Assembly: GCF_037201975.1 (NCBI RefSeq)
Contig: NZ_CP147520.1
Coordinates: 310,001-374,000, forward strand
Reading direction: 5' to 3'
Source of the DNA: Streptomyces sp. TG1A-60
Lineage (GTDB): Bacteria; Actinomycetota; Actinomycetes; Streptomycetales; Streptomycetaceae
Length of the DNA stretch: 64,000 nt
The notes beneath the pieces are model-generated. The model was not told where the DNA came from. It made no database searches and saw nothing but the letters and a program-made list of their open reading frames with translations. The position numbers and the translations under genes were made by a program. Shown here piece by piece: positions 47,681-58,020 of the stretch; the first letter of the stretch is position 1; every line of letters begins with the position of its first letter.

Positions 47681-48721
47681 ATGAACGAAGGGCAGGCATC
47701 GCTGGTGTCGCACGCATGGCACGTCTACCGAGGCACGGGAGTACCACACGACGGCATCGCGATGCTGCCGGCGCCTCCGCCGTGGCGCGCCCCCTCGGCG
47801 GCGGAGTGGCCGTACGGCCGTCCGGCGCCGGACACCCGGCTGCGCGGCGCCGTCTACCAGGTCACGCCGGAGATCGTGGACGTCGTCAACGCCGCGCTGT
47901 ACCTGCGACGCCCCCTGCTCGTCACGGGTCCACCAGGCTCGGGCAAGTCCAGCCTCGCGTACCACGTCGCCCACGAGCTGCGGCTGGGCCATGTGCTGAA
48001 CTGGCCGATCACCAGCCGCTCCACCCTGCGCGACGGCCTGTACACGTACGACGCGCTGAGCCGCCTCCAGGACGCCAACCTGGGAGCGGACGCGACGGCG
48101 CCCGCAGATGACTCGGCCTACTTCGACCATCCCGGCCCGGACATCGGCAGATACCTGCAGCTCGGCCCGCTCGGCACCGCGCTGCTTCCCGGTGGCGTGC
48201 CGCGGGTGCTGCTGATCGACGAGATCGACAAGAGCGACCCGGATCTGCCCAACGACCTCCTGAACATCTTCGAAGAGGGCGAGTTCATCATCCCCGAACT
48301 CGCCCGCCTCGACCATCCGGAGGCCAGAGTGCAGGTGTACGACAGCCCACGCGAGCGAGTGCGCGTCCACCAAGGACGCGTGTGCGCCGACGCGTTCCCC
48401 TTCACGGTGCTGACCAGCAACGGCGAGCGGGAGTTCCCTCCGGCGTTCCTGCGCCGCTGTCTGCGTCTCGACCTGCCCGAGCCCGACATCGAGCTGCTCG
48501 TCCGAATCGTCGAGGCGCATCTCGGGCGGGAGGCCGTGGAACGAGGGGCGGCGTTGATCGAGGAGTTCGTCAGACGCAGGCCCACGGAGGCCCTCGCCAC
48601 CGATCAACTGCTCAACGCGGTCTATCTGCTGCTCAGCGGCGGAGATGACGGCCTCCGCGAGACCCGTGAGGGAGACGGCGTGCTGCGCACCGTCATGAGG
48701 CGGCTGGACCCAGGGTTCTGA
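47681..48721 (+). CDS. MoxR-type AAA+ ATPase
   Basis: 346 residues. Walker A GPPGSGKSS with K89, Walker B 'VLLIDEIDK' with D180/E181, sensor 1 'FTVLTSNGEREFPPAFLRRC' and arginine finger following. ATG 47681, and its stop overlaps the vWA start (TGATG). In ternary systems MoxR acts as a chaperone or unfoldase with the vWA protein. Confidence 0.9.
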   Translation: MNEGQASLVSHAWHVYRGTGVPHDGIAMLPAPPPWRAPSAAEWPYGRPAPDTRLRGAVYQVTPEIVDVVNAALYLRRPLLVTGPPGSGKSSLAYHVAHELRLGHVLNWPITSRSTLRDGLYTYDALSRLQDANLGADATAPADDSAYFDHPGPDIGRYLQLGPLGTALLPGGVPRVLLIDEIDKSDPDLPNDLLNIFEEGEFIIPELARLDHPEARVQVYDSPRERVRVHQGRVCADAFPFTVLTSNGEREFPPAFLRRCLRLDLPEPDIELLVRIVEAHLGREAVERGAALIEEFVRRRPTEALATDQLLNAVYLLLSGGDDGLRETREGDGVLRTVMRRLDPGF

Positions 48722-51671
48722 TGACCGACGATCTCATCACCAGACTCCTGACCGACGTCGAGAATCAGCCGACCTGGCAGGAATTGGCCGACGTCCTGTG
48801 GCTGGCGGAACGCCTCTCGCGGGAGTCGGACGGCCGCCCCCATACCTGGGGCTGGGAACGGCCACCGGTGCCGGACACCTGGTCCCAGCCGGATTCCGGG
48901 CCCCCGGCCGGCCGTACCAAACCACCAGGGGCGGACCCACCGCACTCGGAGCGCGTCCAGCTGTACGCGGACGTGCCACGGGACGTGGCTTCCGCGTCGG
49001 CGCGCCTGGCCCTGCCCGGCGGGCAGGACGCGGTCGGGAACGCGACGCCGGTGCGGCTGCCGACGACGCCCGCACTGCGCAATGTGCTCGCGTTACGCAG
49101 GGCACTGCGCCCCCTGGGAAGCCGTACCCTCCCCGGGCCCGGGCCCGAGCTGCAGTTGGACGAGGAGGCCACCGTGGAGCGCATCGCCGACACCGGGTTC
49201 TGGCTCCCGGTGCTGCGCCCCGCTCCGGTGCGCTGGCTTGACGTCGCCCTGGTCGTCGACGACAGCGTGTCCATGGCCGTGTGGGACCGCGCGGTACGCG
49301 AGTTCCGGGACCTGTTGGACACCGCCGGCGCCTTCCGGTCGGTCCAGGTGTGGTCGCTGCCCTCGGAGGAGTCCCGCTCGCTCGGGGTCGTCCTGCGGCG
49401 TGGACTCCCCGCCCGCGCATCCACCACGTCGGCCGCCTACAGCAGCCCCGGCGAACTCGTCGATCCGACCGGACGGCGGGTGGTGCTCGTGGTCTCGGAC
49501 TGCATCAGCCCCTCGTGGTCGGACGGCACGCTGGAACAGTTGCTCCGGCTCTGGGGGCGCAGCGGCCCGGTCGCCATCGTGCAGCCCCTGCCCCGCAGGA
49601 TGTGGGAGCGCTGCCCCCTGAATCTACACAAGGTCACATTGCGTTCGCCCGGCCCGGGCGCCGCCAACACCCGGCTCGTGAAGCCCGGTGCGCCCATGCC
49701 CGTACCGGTGCTGTTGCTGGACCCCGACTCGATCGGCCCGTGGGCGTCCCTCACCAGCGGGGAGTCGTCGGTCGTCGAATCCCTGGTCACCCTGGTCGGC
49801 TCATCGCCCCTGCGGCGGCCGGAGCTCCCGGACGACCCGACTGCGGCGGAGCTCTCCCCACCGAACTAGTGCAGCGGTTCAGAAACGACGCCAGCCCGGA
49901 GGCCTACAACCTGATCGTGTATCTGTCCGCCGTCGCGCTGAGTCCACCCGTGATGCGTATCGTGCAGCATCGGATGCTGGCCGACCCGCGCCCCTCCCAG
50001 CTCGCCGAGATCTATCTCAGCGGCCTTCTGGAACGCACCGAGGACAGCGTCGGCGCACGAGGTGACGACATCGTCTTCGACTTCCGCCCAGGGGTACGCG
50101 CGGAACTCCTCGGCGCGCTCCGCAGCAAGGCCGCACGGCAGATCCTGCAGTACGTCACCGAGTACCTGGAAACCGCGCACGGCTCTCGGGTCGAGTTCGC
50201 CGCACTGCTGCGCAACGACGACGCCGCGGTCGCGGAGCTGCGCAGACACCGGCCGTTCGCCGAGGTGTCCGCGCACGTGCTGCGCCGACTCGACGCGAAG
50301 TACGAGACGGTCGCGCGGAGTCTGGAACGCCACCGGATGCCCGACCTGACGACCGACGCGGCATCGGGCGCCCACGAGGTGTGGGGCGCTGTGCCGCCCC
50401 GGCCGGCCCAACTGCTGGACCGTGAGCGGCTGCTGGACGAGCTGCACCGGGCGCTGACAAGCGGTGGGACGGTGCCCCAGGTCCTGTGTTCGCCGGAGGG
50501 CGGGGGTGCCACGGCTGTCGCGGTGGAGTACGCGTACACCCTCGGCTCGGCGTTCGACCTCGTCGTGTGGCTGTCTGCGGGGTCATCCTCCGTCGGCGGC
50601 GCCGACCGGGCCCGCCTCGCCGACGAACTGGCACGGCGGAGCTGGCAGGGAACCGAACCGTCCTGGCTGGTGATCATGGACGGCGCGGCAGCCGGAGAGG
50701 TACTGCCGGATCTGCCCGGCGGCCGCCGCTCGACGCTGATCACCTCTTCGGTCCCGGACTGGCCCGAGGGGTTCGCCGTCCACCGCGTGCCCGCGCTGAG
50801 GCGCCGCAAGGCCTTCCCACTGGCCCGGCTGCACGCCACGGAGGTGACGGCCTCGCAAGGCCGATACCTCGCGGAGCGGTTCGGCGGATCTCCCCTCGCG
50901 CTGGAGCTGGCGGCCACCTTCCTGGCGGTCACCGGCGAGCTGCCGGAGGCCGGTCCGGAGCGCACCGGGCCGGGGAACGGCTCCTCGACAGCGTCCGACC
51001 CGGCGGTCGAAGCGTGCCGGATCTCCCTCGACCATGTCCTGCGTACGGAACCGTCCACCCGGGACCTCCTGCACCGGTTGGCCGTCCTCGCCGCCGGCCC
51101 CGTGCCCCTGACACTGCTGGTCGGCCGATCGCCGAAGAAGTCGGGACAGGCCTTCGACCCGGCACTCACCGCGTTGCGCCGCCTCGCCCTGCTGCGGGGC
51201 GGTGAGCCGGGCGGTGAGTACGTCTTCGTCCACCCGGCCGTCCGGCGCGCCTGCCGGGAGCGGTTCCCCGAAGAGGAGTTGGCCGAGGCCCGCAGGGCGG
51301 TGCGCGCCCGGATGGTCGAGTACTACGGCCGCGACGCCCCGGACGTCCCCGCACTGTGGTCCCGGTTCGGCGCGCTGACCCGGCATCTGGACCCGGTGGG
51401 TGCCCTCGGCGACACGGATGCCTACGTCCGCGAGCTCGTGCTGCGCCAACTGCGGTACCTGCGTGCCTGCGGCGACACGACGGGCTGCCGGGTGCTGGGG
51501 ACGCTCGCTCTGCGGCGGTTGGCCGCCAACTCCGATGCCGGGCATCCCGGTGTGCAGGCGTTGGTGGCGCTGCTCGCGGACGTATTGGAGGAGTGCGGTG
51601 CCGGGGAGGACGCGGCGGCGCTTCGCGCCGACCCCGTGGACTGGTCGCGGCAGGAGCCGGGCGCGACGTGA
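48721..51671 (+). CDS. SAV_2336-type vWA protein with degenerate NB-ARC module (one frame break)
   Basis: Reconstructed 983 residues. The vWA MIDAS is D180-D-S182-V-S184. At about 49853 the frame reads '...DDPTAAELSPPN' and stops; adding one G in GGCGGAG gives 'TAAGALPTELVQRFRNDASP', the continuation seen in this family. The second half resembles NB-ARC with ligand-binding residues lost: 'PEGGGATAVAVEYA' has Ala where the P-loop Lys should be, followed by 'WLVIMDGA' (Walker B-like) and 'GGSPLALELAATF' (GLPL-like). It probably senses or scaffolds rather than hydrolyses ATP. Confidence 0.78.
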
Positions 51672-54600
51672 CAGCCACCACGGGGGAACCGTCCACGCCC
51701 GCCCGGCCGGACGGAGAGCCGCCCCGGCCCCAGGGCGACTCGGCCGACGCGGCACCGGACGTCGAAGCCGTCCGCGGGGTGCGCCGCCGCGCCCTGAGCA
51801 TCGGTGTCTCCGGATTCGCGCCCCATCCCGATTTCGGGAGCGAGGACGAGGACGAACCCGATCCCTTTCCCTTCGCCCTCGACCATGTGACGGCCCTTAA
51901 GGAAGCCCTCGAACACGAAGCCTTCGGCTACGTCTGCACCACGCTCACCACCCTCGGCACCGAGATCACCGGCACGGCCAACGATCCCGGTCCGACGGCG
52001 GCCGCGCTCGGTGCCGCGATGCGCGAGGCCCTCATGGAGTCCTCCGGCGACGACGTGCTGATCGTGCACGTACTCAGTCACGGACTGCCCCGCGCCACCG
52101 GGCTGTACGTTCTCGGATCGGACAGCGCGTATCTGCCGGAGACCTCGGTGGACGCGTGGCTGGCGGCGATCGAGGACTTCCCGGGCCGTCCGGCCGTACT
52201 CTTCCTCCTCGATCTGTGCCACGCGGGGAAGGCAGCCCGACAGGACTGGCAGCTGCGTTCCCTGGACGGTTCGAACCGTGCCTGGGTGGTGGCGGCGGCG
52301 GGCGAAGCGCAGGTCGCCCTGGACGGACGGTTCACCCGGGCGGTCGCCGAAGTGCTGAACGACATCGCGGAGAAGCGGATCCAGTACGACGACAGTCGCC
52401 CCTTCATCGACTACTACTGGTTCGTCGACGAGGTCCAGGCACGGGTGAATCTCCTTGCCGAAGCCTCCGGCGGTCTGCGCCAACGGGTCACCGCCGTCGC
52501 GGTCGACAGGGCCGCTCCCGACCTTCCCTTCCTGCCCAACCCGTGCCATGACTCCAGCCGGCGCAACCGTGTCCGCAGCGAGATCGGCGCCGAACTGGGC
52601 CATGAGCTGGGCGCGTTCCTGGACGAGGTCGTTGGCCTGGCCCACTTCGCCCGCCACGCCCGCGGCGGGGCGGGCTTCCCCGAGGTGTCCCGGGCCCAGG
52701 ACGGCGAAGGCCTGTTCACCGGCCGTGCGGCGGAGACAGCTCTCCTGGCCGACTGGTTGGAGGACGAGACCGCCTCGCGGATCTGTGTGGTCACGGGCAG
52801 CCCGGGAGCCGGCAAGTCGGCGCTCATCGGGGTCGTGCTCTGTGCCGCCCATCCGGAGCTGCGAGCACGGACGAGGCCGCTGTGGGAGCCACCGGGCCGG
52901 TCCGTGACGGTGAGCGCTCCACCGGCCGCCGTGCACGCCCGGCAGCGCACGCTGAGAGAGATCGTCGACGCGGTGGTCCGGCAACTGGGCCTGAGACCAG
53001 CGGCACCGAACGGAGAGGCACCCGCCGACTGGACCGTGGAGGCGTTGATCGACGCGCTCCGCCGGCTGACGGGCCCGCCTCCCGTGGTGATCGTCGACGC
53101 ACTCGACGAGATGCGGTACCCGCACGAGGCCGTGACGACGCTGCTCCAGCCGCTCGGCACGGCCGTCAGACCCGACGGCAGACCTGTGTGCCGGCTCCTG
53201 CTGGGCGCCCGCGACGAGGAGCCGTTCACGACGCTCGTGGACTCGGCCGCGACATCGGGGGTCCTGGTCGACCTGGACGCCACCCGACCCGAGGACCTGG
53301 AGACGGACCTGCGGGAGTACATCGTCAAGCTTCTCTCCGTCGCGCTCGGCGGCACCATGGCGGACGGTCCCGCCCAGGAAGCGGTGACCGGGTTCGCCGC
53401 CGCCACGGCCAAGGCGATCGCCGGCACCGCGACCGGCCCCTACCTCATGGTGGCGCTGTACACGTCGTACGTACTCCAGGACTCCGTGCGCCCCCGGCTC
53501 GGGGACGCGGCCACGGCCCGGGAGCTCGGCGCCGAGGTACCCCTGACACTCCCCGGGCTCCTCGACCTGAGTTTCGGTCAGGACCACACCCATCAGTTGC
53601 TGCGTCCGGTGCTCGCGGCCCTCGCGTTCGCGCAGGGCGACGGTATGCCCGTGTCGGCGGTGACCGCCGTGGCCCGGGCGTTCGCGTCCGCCCCCGTGCG
53701 GGTGGACGACACCACGGTGGGACAACTCCTGGACGACGTGCGGGCGTTCCTGCGCTCGGTGCCGGACCGGGGCACGATGCTGTACGGATTGCTGCACAAG
53801 AGCGTCGCGGACGAGCTGCGCAGACACCCAGTCCCCATGGGGACGCAGTTGTCCGACACCCCCGAGATCCTGGTCTACGAGGCATTGCTGGGGGCCTTGC
53901 GATCGGGCCCGGACGACCGCCCGTCATGGAGTGAGCCGCACAGCTATCAGCTTCGCCACCTGGCCCAGCACGCGGTGGACGCCGGCCGGTTCGACGAGTT
54001 GTGCGGCGACCCCGAGTTCCTGGTGCACGCCGACCCCGACTGGCTCGTGCCCGAGCTGCGGCACGCCGTCTCGGAGCCGGCGCGCAGTGCGGCCGCCGTC
54101 TACCGGACGAGCGCTCATCTGCACCGTCGGGTGGAAGCCGGGCAGCGGCGCCACATCCTGGCCCTCGACGCGGTCCGGCACGAGGCCCGCACCTTCGCCG
54201 ACCGGCTCGCCGATCCCGCCCCAGGTACCGGTTCCCTCATGCTCTGGCGTCCCTCCTGGGCGACGGGGGGCCGGATCAGCGCGGCCCACGCGTTCACCCT
54301 CCAAATGCCGGACAACCGGGTGACCGCCCTGGCGGCGACCACGATCGGCGACACACCGTTCGTCGTCACGGGGAGCAGGAACGGCAGGATCCGGGTGTGG
54401 GACACCGGCACGGGGCGACAGCGGGCGTCGTCGGCCCCTCGGTTCGGGGAGGTACAGGCTCTGGTCTGTACGGAGGTCGAGGGTGCCCCCGTCCTGCTGG
54501 GTGCGGGCAGTGGTGGTGCGCTGGCGCTGTGGGATCTGCCCGATCTGACGCCCCGGAGCCTGGCGTTGGAGGGGCACACCGCCACGGTGCAGGCTCTCGC

Positions 54601-56167
54601 GTGCGGCGAGGTGGTGGGCAGTCCCAGCGCGCTGACCGCGGACGAGTCGGGCCGACTGCTGCTGTGGGACCTCCACGGCGACGAACCGGTGAGTCCGTTG
54701 CGGCTGCCCCGCGGTCAGGGCCGGATCACCGCGCTCGCGCAGACGCTGGACGAGAACGGCAAGGCCCTCGCAGTCACGGCGGACGACGCGGACCGGGTCC
54801 GCTTCTGGTCGCTCGTCACCGAGGAGGAACAGGGCCCCGGAATCCGCCACCCGTCACCGGTCAGGGCCCTCATCGCCCTCACGGCCCGGGGCGCGGAGCA
54901 GATCGTGACCGCCGGAAAGGACGGGCACATACGGCTGTGGAACGCCCGCACCCACGAACTGACCGCGCGGTCGGCCGCGCCGCACGATGGCCAAGTTTCC
55001 GCGCTGACCTGCGTCACCGGCGAGGAGGGCGTCCGGATCCTGAGCGGCGGCAGCGACTGGACGATCCGCAGCTGGGACCCGGAGGAGGACAACCGCCTGC
55101 TGTCGGAGGTCAACCGCTTCGTCGGCCACATGGGCGCGGTGACCGCTCTCGCCCACCCGGAGTCCGACCCGCCGGTCGTCATCTCCGCGGGCACGGATCC
55201 GGTGCTACGGGTGTGGAACGTGCCGTGGGAGCGTCAGCGTCCGAGCACGCCGGTCGGACACACCTCCTGGGTCACCGCCCTCTCGATCGCCACGCTCCCC
55301 GACCGCGTCCTGCTCGCCTCGGCGGGGGCGGACGGCCACATCCACCGCTGGCACCTCACCGACGGAACTCCGTACGGCAGCACCCCCATCGCCGCGGGCG
55401 ACGCGCCCGTGCACGCCCTCACCAGCACCGTCCTGGACGGCCGGCCGGTCCTTGCGGCGGGGGGAGCCGACGGCCGTATCCACCTCCTGGACGTCGCCGA
55501 CGGCACACCGTACAGCACCCCCGTCACCACCGGCACCGGCCCCGTGCACGCGCTCACGGCCACCGACCTCGACGGTCGCGTCGTCCTGCTGTCGGGGGGT
55601 GCCGACGGGCTGCTGCTCTGCTGGGACGCGACGTCCGGTGAGAGGCGGGGGCTGCCGTTCGCCGGCCATCACGGCGGCATCAACGCCGTGGCCCGCGTGG
55701 ACGTGGAGGGTAGACCTACCGCTGTCTCGTGCGGTGACGACGGCACCCTGCGGACCTGGGACCTGCAGACCGGCCTGGCCACGCGGGCTCCGGTCGCAGC
55801 GCACGACGGATGGGCGACGGCACTGGCCTGCACGGTGCGCGACGACGGCACTGCGGTCGCGGTCACCGGCGGGCAGGACGGCACCGTACGTGTCTGGGAC
55901 CTGGCGAGCGGCACCGCGCTGCTGGATCCGCTGGAGGTATCGGGCGGTGTCAACGCTGTGGCCTGCGGCGTCGTCTTCGGAGTACCGGTGGTGGTCGCCG
56001 CCGACGACTGCGCCCTGCGCGTCTGGGACCTCGCGTCGGGCCGGCTGCGGGAGAACATCGGGGTACCGGGAACGGTGCCCGCCCTGCTCCTGCGCGATCA
56101 CCAACTCGTCCTGGGCTGCGAGTGGGAGGTCGTGGTGCTGCGCCATACCGGGAACCGGGAGAGCTGA
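51668..56167 (+). CDS. Caspase-like peptidase - NTPase - WD40 protein
   Basis: 1,499 residues. GTG 51668 overlaps the previous stop (GTGA). Caspase-like (C14) domain at about 35-300 with catalytic H138 ('VLSHGLPR') and C184 ('LLDLCHAGKA'), both intact. STAND-like NTPase at about 350-750: Walker A GSPGAGKSAL with K383, Walker B 'VVIVDALDEM'. From about 878 to the end there are roughly 13 WD40-type repeats ('RVTALAATT ... RIRVWD' style), enough for two propellers. Presumed effector: propellers sense, NTPase gates, caspase cleaves a target. No signal peptide, so cytosolic. Confidence 0.9.
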   Translation: MTATTGEPSTPARPDGEPPRPQGDSADAAPDVEAVRGVRRRALSIGVSGFAPHPDFGSEDEDEPDPFPFALDHVTALKEALEHEAFGYVCTTLTTLGTEITGTANDPGPTAAALGAAMREALMESSGDDVLIVHVLSHGLPRATGLYVLGSDSAYLPETSVDAWLAAIEDFPGRPAVLFLLDLCHAGKAARQDWQLRSLDGSNRAWVVAAAGEAQVALDGRFTRAVAEVLNDIAEKRIQYDDSRPFIDYYWFVDEVQARVNLLAEASGGLRQRVTAVAVDRAAPDLPFLPNPCHDSSRRNRVRSEIGAELGHELGAFLDEVVGLAHFARHARGGAGFPEVSRAQDGEGLFTGRAAETALLADWLEDETASRICVVTGSPGAGKSALIGVVLCAAHPELRARTRPLWEPPGRSVTVSAPPAAVHARQRTLREIVDAVVRQLGLRPAAPNGEAPADWTVEALIDALRRLTGPPPVVIVDALDEMRYPHEAVTTLLQPLGTAVRPDGRPVCRLLLGARDEEPFTTLVDSAATSGVLVDLDATRPEDLETDLREYIVKLLSVALGGTMADGPAQEAVTGFAAATAKAIAGTATGPYLMVALYTSYVLQDSVRPRLGDAATARELGAEVPLTLPGLLDLSFGQDHTHQLLRPVLAALAFAQGDGMPVSAVTAVARAFASAPVRVDDTTVGQLLDDVRAFLRSVPDRGTMLYGLLHKSVADELRRHPVPMGTQLSDTPEILVYEALLGALRSGPDDRPSWSEPHSYQLRHLAQHAVDAGRFDELCGDPEFLVHADPDWLVPELRHAVSEPARSAAAVYRTSAHLHRRVEAGQRRHILALDAVRHEARTFADRLADPAPGTGSLMLWRPSWATGGRISAAHAFTLQMPDNRVTALAATTIGDTPFVVTGSRNGRIRVWDTGTGRQRASSAPRFGEVQALVCTEVEGAPVLLGAGSGGALALWDLPDLTPRSLALEGHTATVQALACGEVVGSPSALTADESGRLLLWDLHGDEPVSPLRLPRGQGRITALAQTLDENGKALAVTADDADRVRFWSLVTEEEQGPGIRHPSPVRALIALTARGAEQIVTAGKDGHIRLWNARTHELTARSAAPHDGQVSALTCVTGEEGVRILSGGSDWTIRSWDPEEDNRLLSEVNRFVGHMGAVTALAHPESDPPVVISAGTDPVLRVWNVPWERQRPSTPVGHTSWVTALSIATLPDRVLLASAGADGHIHRWHLTDGTPYGSTPIAAGDAPVHALTSTVLDGRPVLAAGGADGRIHLLDVADGTPYSTPVTTGTGPVHALTATDLDGRVVLLSGGADGLLLCWDATSGERRGLPFAGHHGGINAVARVDVEGRPTAVSCGDDGTLRTWDLQTGLATRAPVAAHDGWATALACTVRDDGTAVAVTGGQDGTVRVWDLASGTALLDPLEVSGGVNAVACGVVFGVPVVVAADDCALRVWDLASGRLRENIGVPGTVPALLLRDHQLVLGCEWEVVVLRHTGNRES

Positions 56168-56172
56168 CCGCC

Positions 56173-56996
56173 TCAGGCGGAGGGGAGGAACGGGCCCAGC
56201 TCACGGGCGAGTTCCGGCTGAGCCAGATAGCGTGTCGCCTTGTGCGAGGCCACCAGGCCCAGAGAGACCTCGTAGTGGGCGTCGATGCCCGGGAAGCGGC
56301 TTGGCAGATCGCGCGGCAGGGCCACGATGTCGCCCACGTCCGCGATGTTCACCCAGCGTCTGACCTTCGGAGGCCGCAGCCCCTTGTTCTCGTCGTTGCC
56401 CTCGCCCAGCGAGAGGCGCTCGAAGAACGCGTGCGGCATGCCGAGCGGCGAGCCGAGCGTCACGAGCAGGTCGAGTTCGACCGGGCTGTGCCACAGCGTT
56501 TCGTACGCCACGACGGAGCCCAGTGAATGCGCGATCACCACCTTGGGCTTCCGCTCTTCCAGCACCCGCCCCAGCTCCGCGCGCACGGCCGCCCGGCGCG
56601 GCGAGTCGGGGTCCGAGACGTAGGTGTCCGCCTCACGGCACAGCATGATCACGAACCGTCGGGCCGCCGCACCGTACCGTTCGGCCAGCCACTCGGCCGC
56701 CTGCCGGACGGGCTTGGTGCCCGGGCCCATCGTGACCTCCGTGGGCGCACCCAGCGCCGACACCCACTCCACCAGGAGTCGTTGGCCCCCTGGCGGCAGC
56801 AACTCGGCCTCGTCCGAGCCCTGAGTGGTTCCGAGGTGGAGCAACTGGGCGTAGTAGGCGGTGTGAAGTGTCCTCGGCTCGGGGGCAGCCCCAGCGCCTC
56901 ACTCCACTCGGCGGCGAGCGCCACACCGGCCAGCTCCGCACTGCCGGCCTCGGTCAGGTACCGGTAGCACCGAATGCCGTGAACTCCGACGATCAT
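56173..56996 (-). CDS. Alpha/beta-hydrolase (lipase-like), one frame break
   Basis: Reconstructed 274 residues. ATG 56996 reads 'MIVGVHGIRCYRYLTEAG' to 'EALGLP', then changes frame in CCCCC (plus strand GGGGG 56881-56885). One extra base gives 'PEPRTLHTAYYAQLLHLG'. The nucleophile elbow is 'IAHSLGSVVAYE', with 'LVTLGSPLGMPHAF' and a late His ('LVASHKATRYL'). It is convergent with the caspase gene, 5 bases apart. It may be a second effector or an unrelated neighbour. Confidence 0.78.
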
Positions 56997-57277
56997 GTCG
57001 CCTCCCCCGCCCGGCACCGACGCCACGCCCCGCGGGCAGCGTAGGACACGAGCAGCGGCGTACGCAGTCGAACCCACGATCCCGCGAGGCTGCGGCCGAC
57101 GCCGTACAGCGAGAACAGCAGGAATCCGGTGAAGGTGCCGACCAGCACGCTTCCCCAGCCGTGCCGCCGCAGAACGACGCCGGAGTCCAGGGCGAGTTTC
57201 ACGTCGCCGAAGCCCACGCTCCCTGGGCTGCACAGGAACAGCGGGGTCAGGGCGTCGGGCAGCCGGTGTGCCGTCAA
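56993..57277 (-). pseudogene. Prepilin-peptidase-like (A24) C-terminal fragment
   Basis: 'SVGFGDVKLALDSGVVLRRH' followed by 'SVLVGTFTGFLLFSLYG' is the GxGD aspartyl-protease signature region and the last helix of prepilin peptidases. Only about 94 codons, no start region of the enzyme, and its stop overlaps the hydrolase start (ATGA). Probably a remnant that still provides translational coupling. Confidence 0.5.
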
Positions 57278-58020
57278 TTCGACGAGGACTTGCTGGCGCG
57301 TCAGGTCCTCAAGGACCGGCTCTCGGTCGAGGACGTAGGCCTACGCCTCCGGCGCGGCGGGTGCTGGTTCCTGCGCCCGGCGGTGCTCGCGGGCCCACGC
57401 TCGGGCAGTGACAGTCTCGTGGAGCTGACCTACGGCGCTGCGCCTCGGAGGCGTACGGAATCGCGGTGTTGACGGCGGCCGTCGCCGAGTGCACCGGTCG
57501 TCCCATCGGACACCTCCATGATCAAGGTGTTGCGACGATCGGTTGAATCCGCCATCCCGCGCCTCGTCCCGTTGCCGCAACGCCGCCCATTGGCCGAACT
57601 GGTCGCGCCGTCAGCCCTGGTGGGGCGTGCCGTGGACGACGAGTTCGGTCATGTCCGGGTAACGGCAAGCCCACGCCGTTGTCGGCGGGTTGCCGGTTAG
57701 TTGCCGGTTTTTGCCGGTCGTGATGCGTTCACGGGGCTCGACGATCGGATATTTCGCAGGTCGTACGGGCCAGCCAGCCAGGGCGGCGGATACAGAAGAA
57801 CTCTGGCCTTTCTGCAAGGGCCGCTTCCTATGCTTTGCCGTGTCAGACAGCGCTGCGGGCCAGGGGACCGCAGCGGGCCGGCGTACGCCGGAGGAAAGCC
57901 CGTACAACTGCCCGGTGTCTTCACCACAGCAGTGGCAACGGTCGCTCCCCTGGAGCCTGGGCCCGGTTGTGCGTTGCGGGCCATCGGATCAGCCTGACCA
58001 ACTAATGTGAAGGGATTGAC
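57278..58020. other. 743-base region without a gene
   Basis: Only arginine-rich frames. It holds three TTGCCGG direct repeats (57690, 57701, 57711) spaced 11 and 10 bases, and a possible promoter region for the secreted protein. Confidence 0.45.
57690..57717 (+). repeat. Three TTGCCGG direct repeats at helical spacing
   Basis: Copies at 57690, 57701 and 57711 lie on the same face of the helix, about 310 bases before the next start codon. An activator or repressor site is possible. Confidence 0.4.

Noticed and set aside
51422..53827. Minus-strand 801-codon open frame
   Set aside because: Antisense of the caspase-NTPase gene. Low-complexity His/Arg/Gln/Val composition.
53931..55641. Plus-strand frames inside the WD40 region
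   Set aside because: Arg-rich shadows of the propeller-coding frame.
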